A DNA stretch of 64,000 nt from assembly GCA_045837725.1 (NCBI GenBank), contig JBEWZL010000003.1, positions 434,001 to 498,000 of the forward strand. The letters are read 5' to 3'. Below the pieces are notes generated by a model. It had not been told where the DNA came from and did no database searches. It saw only the letters and a program-made list of their open reading frames with translations. The DNA comes from Vermamoeba vermiformis. Taxonomy: Eukaryota; Tubulinea; Echinamoebida. Position 1 is the stretch's first letter, and the number at the start of each line of letters is the position of its first letter. The translations under genes and the position numbers were made by a program. Below are positions 49,863 to 60,800 of this stretch, in pieces.

Positions 49863-50953
49863 TTAGTTGAGTTCATCAGCTTGAGTGTAACCGCTAACGA
49901 GTTTGTCGACGAATGTGTCGTAACGAACTCGGCCGTTGGCATCAACCTCAATATCAGCCATCAAAGAGTCGACCTACAATTAAATACAAGTTAATATTAT
50001 ATTTGACATTTGTAATCAGATCGGACAATATAAAGGCCGGCTTATTTTTTAAAATTTAAAGAAGACGGTTGCATACTCGCAATATCTTATTTTGTGGTAT
50101 ATCAAATCTAAATACTTACTTCTTGGTGAGAAAGAGGCTCTCCGACAGTCAAAAGCATTTGACGGAGTTCAGATTCAGCAATAGTGCCGTCGTTTTCGGC
50201 ATCGAGGATCTTGAAGGCGTCGCGCATAGCTTTATCTTGTTCAACAGGGGTTTTGAATTTCTTGCCGTAAGCAGTCTTGAAAAGACCAAAGTCAATAGCC
50301 TCAACACTTGAGCCTACAAAAAAAGTCGGTCAGATACACCCCTTTTATCGCAAGTGGAGGCTCCATTTAATTATCTAAATATAGTATAGTGTTCCAAGAT
50401 GCTCAGACATCAATTTGAACGTTGGATAATCAATGTTGAATCCGATGTGTTCCGCTGATATTTTTTAAACCTGCAACAATTTTCTTTCGAAAATGACAAT
50501 ACAAGCAGTTACTTACCGAACTCCTTCAAAACTTCTTCAATTTCAGCTTCAGTGGGGTTCTTGCCTGCGTTTGGATAGGGTTATTAAAGTCCAAAAAAAT
50601 CGTCGAAGCAAATGCATTCAAAAAAGTAAATTTTAAACTGTACAAATTTTGTTAACTGCAACAATATAGAACCAAAAAATCAATTCAAACTCGTGCACGG
50701 AATAATAAGCCGAGTTAACTTATTGCAAAATAATACTCACCCAAGGCACGAATGCAGGTGGCCATATCTTTTTTGCTGATAAGACCGTCATTATCGGTAT
50801 CAAAAGCAGTGAAGCAGTCCTTCAAGTCGTTTTGAGTGGCAGTCTAGCGATTATAATTATTAGTATTCGTTTTTTTAAAATTTAAAAAAACCGATCAGCG
50901 GTTGGAAAACCGGAGTAGTAAAACTGAGCATAGCAAGACTAATAACATACCAT
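49863..50953 (-). CDS. Myosin essential light chain-like EF-hand protein
   Basis: Five exons (50953-50951, 50843-50741, 50564-50517, 50313-50120, 49973-49863) encode 152 residues; the first holds only the ATG. Four EF-hand units are visible. The first loop, DTDNDGLISKKD, looks able to bind calcium; the third, DAENDGTIAESE, is close to consensus; the second and fourth (VDANGRVRYD) are degenerate. CIRALGKNPTEAEIEEVLKE and LRQMLLTVGEPLSHQEV follow essential light chains such as Dictyostelium MlcE or fission yeast Cdc4 more closely than calmodulin. It would bind the first IQ motif of a conventional myosin. Exon sequence lacks the CACGTG words common in neighbours. The introns are long for this window (107-203 nt). 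Confidence 0.85.
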
Positions 50954-51507
50954 GATTGTATATGTGTTGTGGTTTAGACCTTGGTGTGGTAAAAATAAAA
51001 GATTTCAGCAAGTGTGCACGAATCTCTGTCGCGAAGATTTTTTGGCTGGCAGTTAAGTCACGCTTTTCTTCTACCGAGATTTCGTGTAGTTAAGTCACGT
51101 CGAACTGTGACACCACGCATTTAGTTGGCTTCAGTCTCCCTAGTGTTAGGGTTCAACGCAAATTTGGTCTCAATGAATGTTGTTGCGCACTGGATCCGAC
51201 TTCAAACTGGTTTATACTTTTGACACGTACAACAATCATCAAGTCTTGGGTTACGTTAATGAGGGGAGTGGTGTTTGATTCGAATGTCCCTTCAAAACGA
51301 TCACGTGCTTTTTTTTGCCCGTTTTCACGAAGAGTCGCACTGCAAAAAAAATTGCATATTTCATTAACACCTGAACGTGCTAACACGTAACGTGTCGAAT
51401 ACAATAGCTAGCGATAAGCGCACCGGAGCCTAGTATTTATTAAAAGCGGTTCCGTTACATTTCTGAACTAGTTCAGATTCAAGAAACGTTCTTCAACTAG
51501 AGAGTTC
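50954..51507. promoter_or_regulatory. Divergent promoter of myosin ELC and DIS3L2
   Basis: This 554-bp spacer has an exact 12-bp direct repeat AGTTAAGTCACG at 51051-51062 and 51088-51099, spaced 37 bp apart. It also has a compound ACGTGCTAACACGTAACGTGT stretch near 51374-51394. The repeat is a candidate regulatory site for either gene. No gene is seen. Confidence 0.5.
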
Positions 51508-54500
51508 ATGGAGGCTAACAATAGCAACACTTCAAACCCGACCACTCCCGTCAACAACAACAGAGGAGGTTCTGCCCGCAAATCTCGTCCCCAGCGCCAA
51601 AGAGCGAACACGGATGAAGATCAGAAAGTGAAGAGCAAAGACTCCACGCCCGTCGGAAGCGAGAAAAAAAATCGAAAGGAGACCGATCGTAGCCCCTTCA
51701 CTGGAGGACGAGGAGGACGTGGTCGTGGTGGCTTAGGGTAATTTTCTTATTTTTTGTAAATTTTTCTGGATGATTGGTACCGTGAGACTCCGCAGTGAGC
51801 TCAGCAGACCGATCTTTGTTTATTCATACGGAAGAATGCATATATCCACCAAATTTAATTATGATAATGTCGCATGAACTGACGAGACCTCGCGCAGTTA
51901 CACCCCGCCACGAGATGCCCCTAAACGCAACTCGCGCCCACAAACACCGGACCAACAGGCGAGCAGCTTTCCTCAACGTAGCTACAACAATATGCCTTTC
52001 AATTACGGCGAAGAGAACAAAAAGCTCAGCCACCCTCCTCGCTTCAGTCCGTTGCCTGGATCATTCTTGGAAGTCAACACACCTCCCAAACGCGAGCGCG
52101 ATGGCAATGATAGCAACACTAACACGCCTTCGTTTCGCAAGAAAGGTTTTGGCGCCAGTCCCAAGCCAGGAGCTAGCCCGTTGAAGTCTTCGGCGGATGT
52201 CCCTTCCGAACAAAAGAAAAAACGCAGAAAGACAAAGGCAGCCAATGGCGAGCAAGCAGCAGGCGAGGCTGTACCGAAGCAAGAGGGCGCTGAAGGAGCG
52301 ACAGGCGAGAAGAAGCGTAAGAGACGTCCCCGCAAGAAAAAGAATGCTGAGGGCGGTGAAGGTCAGCCCAAGACTCCGGCCAAAGAGCAGAATAACAAGT
52401 CTGCTGCCAACACTCCTGCTGGTCAGAAGGGCAAGCGATCCTCGCCAGTGTATGACGAGTACTGGACTGAAGAGCAAGTCGAACAAGCCGTCAAAGAAGG
52501 CAAAGCACATCTGGCTGAACTGCGCGTCAATCCGTACAACCGTTCTGAAGGGTAATATAATGCTTTATTAGTACGCTATATGGTAGTATGCTAACTTGAC
52601 TGCAGATACTCAACTGTGCGCGGCTACAGCAATGACGTGATGATTGAAGGGCGTGCGCAAAACCGAGCATTTGACGGCGATGTGGTGGTCCTCGTTGTGG
52701 CAGCAGAGAATGACTGGGTGCCACTCAAGGTCAAGGAAGAGGATGAGGATGAGGCCAAGACCGAGATCCATCACGCTGAAGAAGAAGACGAGCCCGTGGA
52801 CATTGATCTCGATGCTCTCAAGGTCGGTTCACCCGAAAAGGACATTGAATCGCTGCAAGACCGCATGGCACGCGTTGATCTGAGCGACGAGACTACTAGC
52901 GAAAGCGAGGAAGAGAGCGATGAGAGTGAAGAGGACGAGGAGTCGAGCGAGGACGAAGAGCCCTTGCACGCTGCACCAATCAGCAACACTCCTGCTGCAG
53001 CGGACAAACCTGTTGGCACTGACACTCCCAGCACTGACAAGCCTGCTGAGACCCCCGCAGCTGTCAGCACACCTGTCAAGTCCACTCCTGTCTCAGTCCC
53101 CAGCACACCAGTCACCGCTAAGGGTACTGCTACACTCAAACAGACTCCTTCAAAGGCAGCACCAATCATGCGCCCTGTTGGTCGTGTAGTTGCCATCAAA
53201 GAAGCACGTCACAAGACACGCACATTTGTCGGTTTCTTGCGCCCCAACAGTCCCAAGGGTGGTGTGCGCGAGAGTGACAAGGCCGTGCAGTTCGTGCCCC
53301 TCGACAAGAAGCACCCCAAGTTCTTGATCTTGCGCCGTGACGTGCCTCAAGAGTACTTGCAGAAGTGGGAGGAACTCAAGGACATTTTGTACTCCGTCAA
53401 GTTCTGGAAGTGGTCCATTGACATGCGCATGCCACTCGCTCGTGAAGTGAAGAAGATTGGTCTCGCAGGCTCCATCATTGCTGAGACGCAAGCGCTGATC
53501 ACTGAATACGAAGTCGATGACAGTGACTTCCATCCTCGACTTGTTGAAGGTATTCCCGACAAGTTGGAAATTACGCCTGAAGAACAAGCTCTGCGCCGTG
53601 ACTTCCGCGACATTCGCGTGTTCACGATTGATCCCAAGACAGCACGAGATCTTGATGACGCGCTGTCGTGTGTCAAGCTCGAGAACGGAAATTTCAAAGT
53701 CGGCGTGCACATTGCTGATGTGAGCCACTACGTGAAGCCAGGCTCAGAACTCGATCAAGTGGCACGCGGCAGATCAACCTCGGTCTATCTCGTGCAAGAG
53801 TGCATTCCGATGTTGCCGCGTCAGTTGAGCGAGAACTTGTGCAGTCTCAACCCTCGTCTCGATCGATTTGCCTTCTCGGTCGAGTGGGAACTGACGCCCA
53901 GCGGAGAGATCGTGTCGCAATGGATCGGCAAGTCTATCATTCGCACCTGCTGTCGTCTGGCCTACGAAGACGCGCAGTTAGTGATTGAAAGCGGCACTAT
54001 TGAAGACCCCAAACAACGCAATCTCAAGTCGCTTGAAGCTCTGTACAACTTGAGCATGATGAACCCTGCAGTGGAGCCTCATCTCATTGCGCAGGACATC
54101 CTCAACTTGCACTCCATCGCTGTCAAGTTGCGCGAGAAGAGATTTGCCAGCGGTGCCTTGAAGTTGGACAGTGTGCGCCTCTCATTCACCCTCGATGAGG
54201 ACGGCAATCCCACTGGCTACTACCAATACGTTCAACGCGAGTCCAATCGCTTGGTCGAGGAGTTCATGTTGCTCGCGAACATGTCAGTCGCGGAGTTCAT
54301 TTACAAAGTGTTCCCTAAGGCCGCACTGCTCCGTAGACACCCGCCACCCAACGAGCGCAAGATGAATGATTACGTCAAGTTCTTGAGCTCATTGGGCATT
54401 CATCTGACTGGTACTTCATCTGCTGAACTGCATCGCTATTTGGAGACCTGTCACTTGCGTTACCCCGCCATCCAGAACATCCGTCGCATTCTCGAAGAAC

Positions 54501-55102
54501 TGACCACTCGTCCCATGCAAGTGGCGCAGTACTTCTGTTCCGCGGAGATTGATGACTTGCAAATCAAGGACTACGGACACCACTATGCCCTCAACGTGCC
54601 TTACTACACGCACTTCACCTCGCCCATTCGTCGCTACCCTGATCTCATCGTGCATCGTACATTGCAAGCTGCGCTCTTGGCCACGCAACAGAAGCCAGTC
54701 CCCGAAGGTTTTGTTGTGTCCTCTGACAGCTTGAAAGAATGGGCGGTGTACTGCAACAACAAGAAGATGAATGCAAAGCGCGCACAAGAGAAGAGCTCGC
54801 ACGTCTACTTGTGTGCCTACATGAAAGATCATCCGCTTGAAGAGGATGCAGTGGTCATTGAGCTGTCCAAAAAGGTGTTTGCCGTGTTCAGCATGACCAT
54901 TGGCGAGCGATGCCGCATCTTCACCGAGGACTTGAAGTGTTCACGCGTTGACTGGCAGAGCGACTCTAAGACCCTCAAGTTGGCGTGGCCCAGTCGATCA
55001 TTGACCCTCAACTACTTCCACACTGTGCCTGTCCGATTCACAGCTACGAACACGCACCCAGCTGATATCAAGGCACAACTGCTCTTGGATCCGACCAACT
55101 AA
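51508..55102 (+). CDS. DIS3L2: DIS3L2-like 3'-5' exoribonuclease (RNase II family)
   Basis: DIS3L2 degrades RNAs, especially oligouridylated ones, in the cytoplasm. Exons 51508-51737, 51898-52551 and 52606-55102 encode about 1126 residues. The first 250 are disordered, with an RGG-type stretch (GGRGGRGRGG) and Lys-rich runs. Cold-shock regions follow (YSTVRGYSNDVMIEGRAQNR), interrupted by an acidic/Thr-Pro insert of about 150 residues. The RNB domain has the catalytic DPKTARDLDDALSC (Asp near 637-645), HIADVSHYVKPGSELDQVA and YTHFTSPIRRYPDLIVHR. Active-site Asp residues are intact. There is no PIN domain, which separates it from DIS3/Rrp44. Fungal Ssd1 is related but usually catalytically dead, so DIS3L2 fits better. 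The 3' end is 78 bp from the convergent CDCA7-like gene. Confidence 0.92.
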
Positions 55103-55180
55103 TTCACTCACTTGTAAATAGTACTCATCTGTACCATTGCTTGTAAAAATACACCTGCGAACACAAACACTATTGTACAT

Positions 55181-57215
55181 TTATTCTTCGTCACTCAAGT
55201 CATACGGCTCCAAGTCTTCACCGAGCACGTACAACACGCGATTGAGTCGTTTAATGCGCACCAAGTCAAATCCACCGTGAAATATCGACGTGATGGGAAT
55301 GTAGTCTGTCAGCTGTGTCTCGACGTAGGTTCGTTCATCCAGTCCTGAGCCATCGTACCACTGCACTTTGACTTTTTGACGTTTGACTGAATTCGGCTCT
55401 TCAACGACCTTGGCAATCCAATAGTACTCATCGACTTCTTCAGGGGCACGACACGCGACGTGAGTGCCAATCTTGAGCTCAAAGTCGTGCTTGCCTTTAG
55501 TCTTGCGCTTGGGCTTGTCGCTGAAGAACTCGTCTTCCACTTCAATGTCCACTGACTTGCGACGTTTCTTGCGCTCTTCAAGTTCTTTGCGGCGCTTTTC
55601 ATTTTCTTCTTTGATTTTATCAAATGGGACATAGGTCGAACCACCTTGAATGACTATACCACTCCTGGATGATGACAGCGATGACGGCTGGGACTTGTCG
55701 CCCTCTTCATTGATTTCTTTCTCTTCATTTTCTTCTTTCTCTTCCTTGTTATCTTTGCTGCCTTCAATCTCTTTGTGTCCATCAGTGCTGTCTGTCGCTG
55801 GTTTCACAGTTGTTTTCGGCTCTTCTTCTTTGACCACTTGTTTCCTCGCGCTCCTTCTCGTCTTCGCGTTAGTGTTGCTCTTGATCTCCACGACGTCAGT
55901 GTTCGCACTGTCACCTTCACTCTTGCGACGCCACTTAGCTTCACGCGCACTGACCTCGCTCTCGTTGTCTTCTTTTTTGCTCGAGTTCTCATCATTCGAC
56001 TCAGTCTGTCAACACAGCAGTCAATATCTGACACGTGTCACGCACGTCAATTACATACTCGCTTCAAGTTCTCGTTGATCAAGTAGTGTGCCACACTCGG
56101 ATAACGACCGTCGCGCTCGACCATGGTGTACATCACACCTGTGGCTCCGTAGCCCTTGCGATTGCGACAGATGGAACAGTTGCAAATATCACGGCCTGTA
56201 TAAAGGTTCAGTGAATATTTGCAGTGCGTGAAATAGTTGCAAAGACTACGTACATGTTGGGCACACCCAGTTCTTGTTCTCAATCACTTCCAACAAATTT
56301 TCACCGTATCGGATCTGCAAACAACGCCCGCAGAACTGACCTGCAAGTAACAAAGGGTTATTACTATATTTGGTAATATCAACATGGCTTTCTTACCAGC
56401 TCCGCGATGATCTGCACATTTGCTGCAGCGTGTCTTTTTGTCAATTGTTTTCTGACGACATTGATGACACGTCGACCCATTGATCTGAATGTCAATATGA
56501 CACGTGTCAAACAGTGACTTGCATGCACGTGTCATCGTTACGTACCGGATCGAGAATTTTGTCAGCCCACACATCGGGATAGGGTGTCGTGCACGTGCCG
56601 AGTCGTTCCTGGAATGAAATCGTTAGCGGATCTGACCACACCTTGCGTGCCAAGATAATAAAGTATATGATATATATCATACCAAGTACGACGGGTCATA
56701 TTCCTCTTTGACGGAGGCAACGCCGAACATCTCGTAGTCAACACTCGCACGACGCGGTCTCTTCTTGCGCTCTCTCGTGTGCTCGCGCTCGTCTTCATCG
56801 CTCTCGTAGTAGTAATGCATGGCATCAATTTTAGCGAGTTCACTCTCGGCATAGCTCACTGCTGCTTCCTAACAAAAAGCGAGGGATCAGATCGGATCGC
56901 AACTTTGGACGTTATTTCGAAGAATTAAACGGTCTAATAAATTTAATAATATTAATGCGGTATTACCATGCCCTGAATACGGCTCGAGCGACGCACCACT
57001 GTTGGAAGTGGTTTGGATGGACGCTTGCGCTTCTTTTCCTAATGAATGAATCAATTAATTGCAAAATACAGTATTATAATAATTATAATAATTACTTGTT
57101 CTTTTTGTTTGCGAATATCTTTCAGTGTTGCATCCAAACCAAGATCCTGAAACAAAGCTTTGTTTCGCTCAATATTAAGTCGCCGTTGCAACTCATAGTC
57201 TGAAATGGTGCCCAT
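55181..57215 (-). CDS. CDCA7-like zinc-finger protein (zf-4CXXC_R1) with Tudor-like C-terminus
   Basis: CDCA7 proteins recruit and activate the remodeller HELLS on heterochromatin and are tied to DNA-methylation upkeep in animals. Eight exons (57215-57096, 57038-56967, 56868-56683, 56608-56546, 56484-56397, 56340-56254, 56195-56059, 56005-55181) give about 525 residues. The N-terminus has YELQRRLNIERNKALFQDLG. The zinc-finger domain runs from STCHQCRQKT through CSKCADHRGAGQFCGRCL and NWVCPTCRDICNCSICRNRKG to GVMYTMVERDG, matching CDCA7 closely. A Lys/Glu-rich linker leads to a C-terminal segment HVACRAPEEVDEYYWIAKVV with VKVQWYDGSG. This resembles a Tudor-, BAH- or SGF29-type histone reader and is not part of animal CDCA7. 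TGACACGTGTCA occurs in two introns (56029, 56498). Confidence 0.88.
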
Positions 57216-57896
57216 ATTGTACGAGAATACGAATGAAGAACTGATTTGTGTTCCGTGACGCGTGGGATCGTCAACAAAAAAAGATATTTTCTTTTATTCT
57301 TTTATCTTCAGTTATGAATACAAGTAAGGTATAGGCACAATAATTCCAAATGAACAACACTTGTAGTTGCCCCCTTTACCTTGGAAGACATCCGTTCGAA
57401 CATAAGGCCCTCGGTAGAATCATGCGATTAAATTCGTGCGTTTATATTTCTGAACAGCTCATTTATTTTAAAATGTAATTAAAGACGTTACCGCAAATAC
57501 ATTAAGGGTACAAATTTTTTTCGGTGCTTCGGAACTCCGTAACTTGGATCTCGGTTGTACGACGTGATCACGGTGTATCCCCATTATATTCCATTAAACA
57601 GTAACATAAGGGATTAGAAATTAAAATGGCGCAAACCTTTAGTTGCTCTTCGATCGATCAAGAAATTGCAACTTCCCAACGCGAAACAAATCGAAAGACG
57701 ACAGATAGTGCATCTAATGAAAGGACTGTGTGACATATACTTGTAATAGTCGAATCGGTATTAGCATGGAATTGGGCTCGCAAATAGGTTGATCTGTCAT
57801 TTTTTTGACACTTGACACGGGCCTGGTCATTCAAACTGTATTTTTATCGCACGAGCACAACTGATATCAAAAAAGATATTATTGAGCGAGTGCACC
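57216..57896. promoter_or_regulatory. Divergent spacer between CDCA7-like and the double-RasGEF gene
   Basis: This is the longest host-like spacer (681 bp). It contains a small open frame (57626-57733, separate entry) and otherwise mixed AT-rich sequence. No tRNA or other RNA gene could be recognised by eye. Confidence 0.4.
57626..57733 (+). CDS. Possible small ORF (35 codons) upstream of the double-RasGEF gene
   Basis: ATG in an AAAATGG context opens a 35-residue polar peptide beginning MAQTFSCSSIDQEIA and ending in TGA, 160 bp before the RasGEF start. It could be an upstream ORF in the leader of that mRNA, a short independent peptide, or chance. No homology is recognised. Confidence 0.2.
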   Translation: MAQTFSCSSIDQEIATSQRETNRKTTDSASNERTV

Positions 57897-60800
57897 ATGG
57901 AGAACAATTCCAACAGCCCCTCTACACCGCCAGATCCGACCAGTCTCGAATCTGCAGTTGCTTCTGAAGTTGTCGAAGAAAAAAAGGCAGAACCTAATGA
58001 ACTGGATATGGTTAATGAGCTCAGATTTAATGAGCCAGATAGTCCTAGTAATATTGAATACGACCCCGCTGACCCGACCAAGATCAAGTTGGTCACGTTT
58101 GCTAAATTAATTGAAAAATTAACCTCGCCAACTAAATATGGTATGAATGACTGCCCATATAATGCAATTGTACAATTAAATAAGTTATATGTTATTAATT
58201 AACGCATAATTTTATCAGATACGAATCTGCTCCACGATGTCATGTTGACTTATCACTCTTTTGCTACTTCAAAGCAGCTCTTATTAGCCCTCATGAAGCG
58301 GTAAGATTCTACATGATATTTTTCAGCCTCATTTACTTGTCTTGGTAAATACGACCCTGAAATTTACATTGGCTGTTTGCAACGCGGAACTACAATGAGA
58401 AAACAATTAAGACACTATGCCATGATATTAATATTTAGTATTGTAGACACGAAACAGCCCCTGCGGATGCGGACCAAAAAGTCATTTATTTGAGGTAAGA
58501 AATTGGAATTATTTGCATCCCAAACCAAAATTGGAATTATTTGCGTTATATAGCTTAATATTAATTTGATACACTATTATCATCAAATCACAAAATAATA
58601 TCGTAGGCTCTAGTTTTGTGAGTGCCACACAAAATTTTTGATTTCGATAGCAAAATCTTCTAGTTTTGTTATTCAGCTGGAGAGATTAAGACTAGCAACT
58701 GTTATGATTTTGAGCACAATTTTTGATTGAATACGATCAAATCCAAAGCAATGCTAAAAAGTTTTTGACCGATTGTGCATCCGTTCGTAATTAATTGACC
58801 TCGTTTTTATTATTATTACAGAGTCTTCGTAGTATTAAAGCACTGGATTGACAATCACTGGCACGACTTCAGTCAAGACACTTCGTTGCGTCCTATTTTA
58901 GAGCAATTCTTAGAGCGATGCATCCAAACAGACCCTGCCAAGAACAAAGTCCCTGCTGAACAAGTGCGCACTGCCTTGCAGAACAAGGTAAGTAATAGGC
59001 ATTGGAAACTATCATATGCGACCTTGTAATTAACGAGGCTGTTCAATAATGATTTTGTTGACACGTGTCATTAATCAATTTGCAGCTCGAGAACCGCGAG
59101 AAAGGCAAGATCAACACGATGAAGCCACCCAGACCAAAGTTGCCCAAGAACGTTGAAGACCCGCTCACTGAGCTCGACGAAGAGGAAATCGCACGTCAAT
59201 TGACGCTGTTCGAGTGGAACTTGTGGTCGAGCATTCAGCCCTACGAGTGCTACGGTCTCGCGTGGACTAAGAAGGACAAAGAGAAGAAGGCCCCGAACAT
59301 CTTGTCGATGATTGCGCAGTTCAACTACATCAGCAGTTGGGTCGCTACTACGCTCTGTACCACCGAGGACCCGCGCAAACGATTGGCCCTGCTGAAGAAG
59401 TTCTTGCTCGTGGCCAAGTTCTTGAAGAAGATGGGCAATTTAAACGCAGTGATGGAGATCTTGTCGGGCATCAATCGTGGCCCTGTCTTCCGTCTCGAAC
59501 GCACTTTTGCTGTACGTCTTAGAAACGACTGCTAGACGCCATATTAATTACATTTATCTTCAGGGTCTCGACGCCAAGGGCAAGAAGATTCTCGACTCGA
59601 TCAAGGAGATGTGCAGCAATGAACGTTCGTACAAGAACGTGCGTGATTACCTCTCCAACATCAACCCGCCCTGCATTCCTTATTTGGGCATGTACTTGAC
59701 CGATTTGACCTTTATTGAAGAAGGTAACAAGGACTTTTACGGCAATTTGATCAACTTCCGCAAGCGTCGTCAAACCTCTGAGACCATCCGTAAAGTGCAG
59801 CAGTACCAACAGACCCCGTACAACTTGGAGTTGGTCGAGTTCATTCAAAAGAAGCTCAAGAATCTCAAGGTCTTGAACGAGAACGAGCTCTACGAGTGCA
59901 GTTACTACATTGAGCCCAGACCCGGCAAAGAACGTGCCGCTGTGAAGCCTGAAGGACTTGGTGGACCTCCTCGCCAGAACTCTCAACCTCAAGCTGAAGA
60001 GGTGATCAAGATTGAGCTCGAGCCCTTGCAAGGCTATCCCTTCGGTGTTGCCGACACCGTGCACAACTTGCAAGTGGAGCGTGAGACCAATCAAGTGAAA
60101 GGTGCCACGCTGCCGAAGATGATTGAGCGCTTGACGCACCATCAACACGCGGACACTAAGTCTTTGCCTTCGTTCTTGGCGACTTACCGCACCTTCTCGA
60201 ACCCACACGAGTTGTTCGATCTCTTGGTGGCTCGATTCAAGATGCCTGCACCCAAGGACAAGTCCCCTGACAACATGGAGAAGTACAACACCAAGATGTT
60301 GGTGCCTGTCCGATTGAGAGTTGTCAACGTGCTCAAGACTTGGGTCGACAAGCACTACTACGACTTCGAGAACGACGTTGAGTTGAAGAAGAAGCTCTTG
60401 GCATTCATTGAAGGACCTCTGTCTCAGAACGCTACTTGGTCTGGTTCAATGCGCCAATTGGTCCAAAAGAAGGACGAGACACGCAATCAAAACCCGTACA
60501 CCAACAAGGACTACACTGGTGCTCCTCAGCCTATCTTGCCCTTACCTACTTTGGATCCCATCGCTGCTACATTGTTCGACCTTGACACGGAGGAGTTAGC
60601 TCGTCAATTGACCCTCATGCACCACGAAATCTTCCTCAAGTTGCGTGCCGATGAGCTCTTGTTGCTCGCTCAAAAGTACCGCAAGCCTAAGAACGCAGGC
60701 TCTGCAGCTGAAAGTCTCACTCCTCGCGGCACTTCATTGGACGCCGAGCTCGAAGTGAAGGCCCCTAATGCTGCTGCCCTTCAAGCCTTGTCCATGCACA

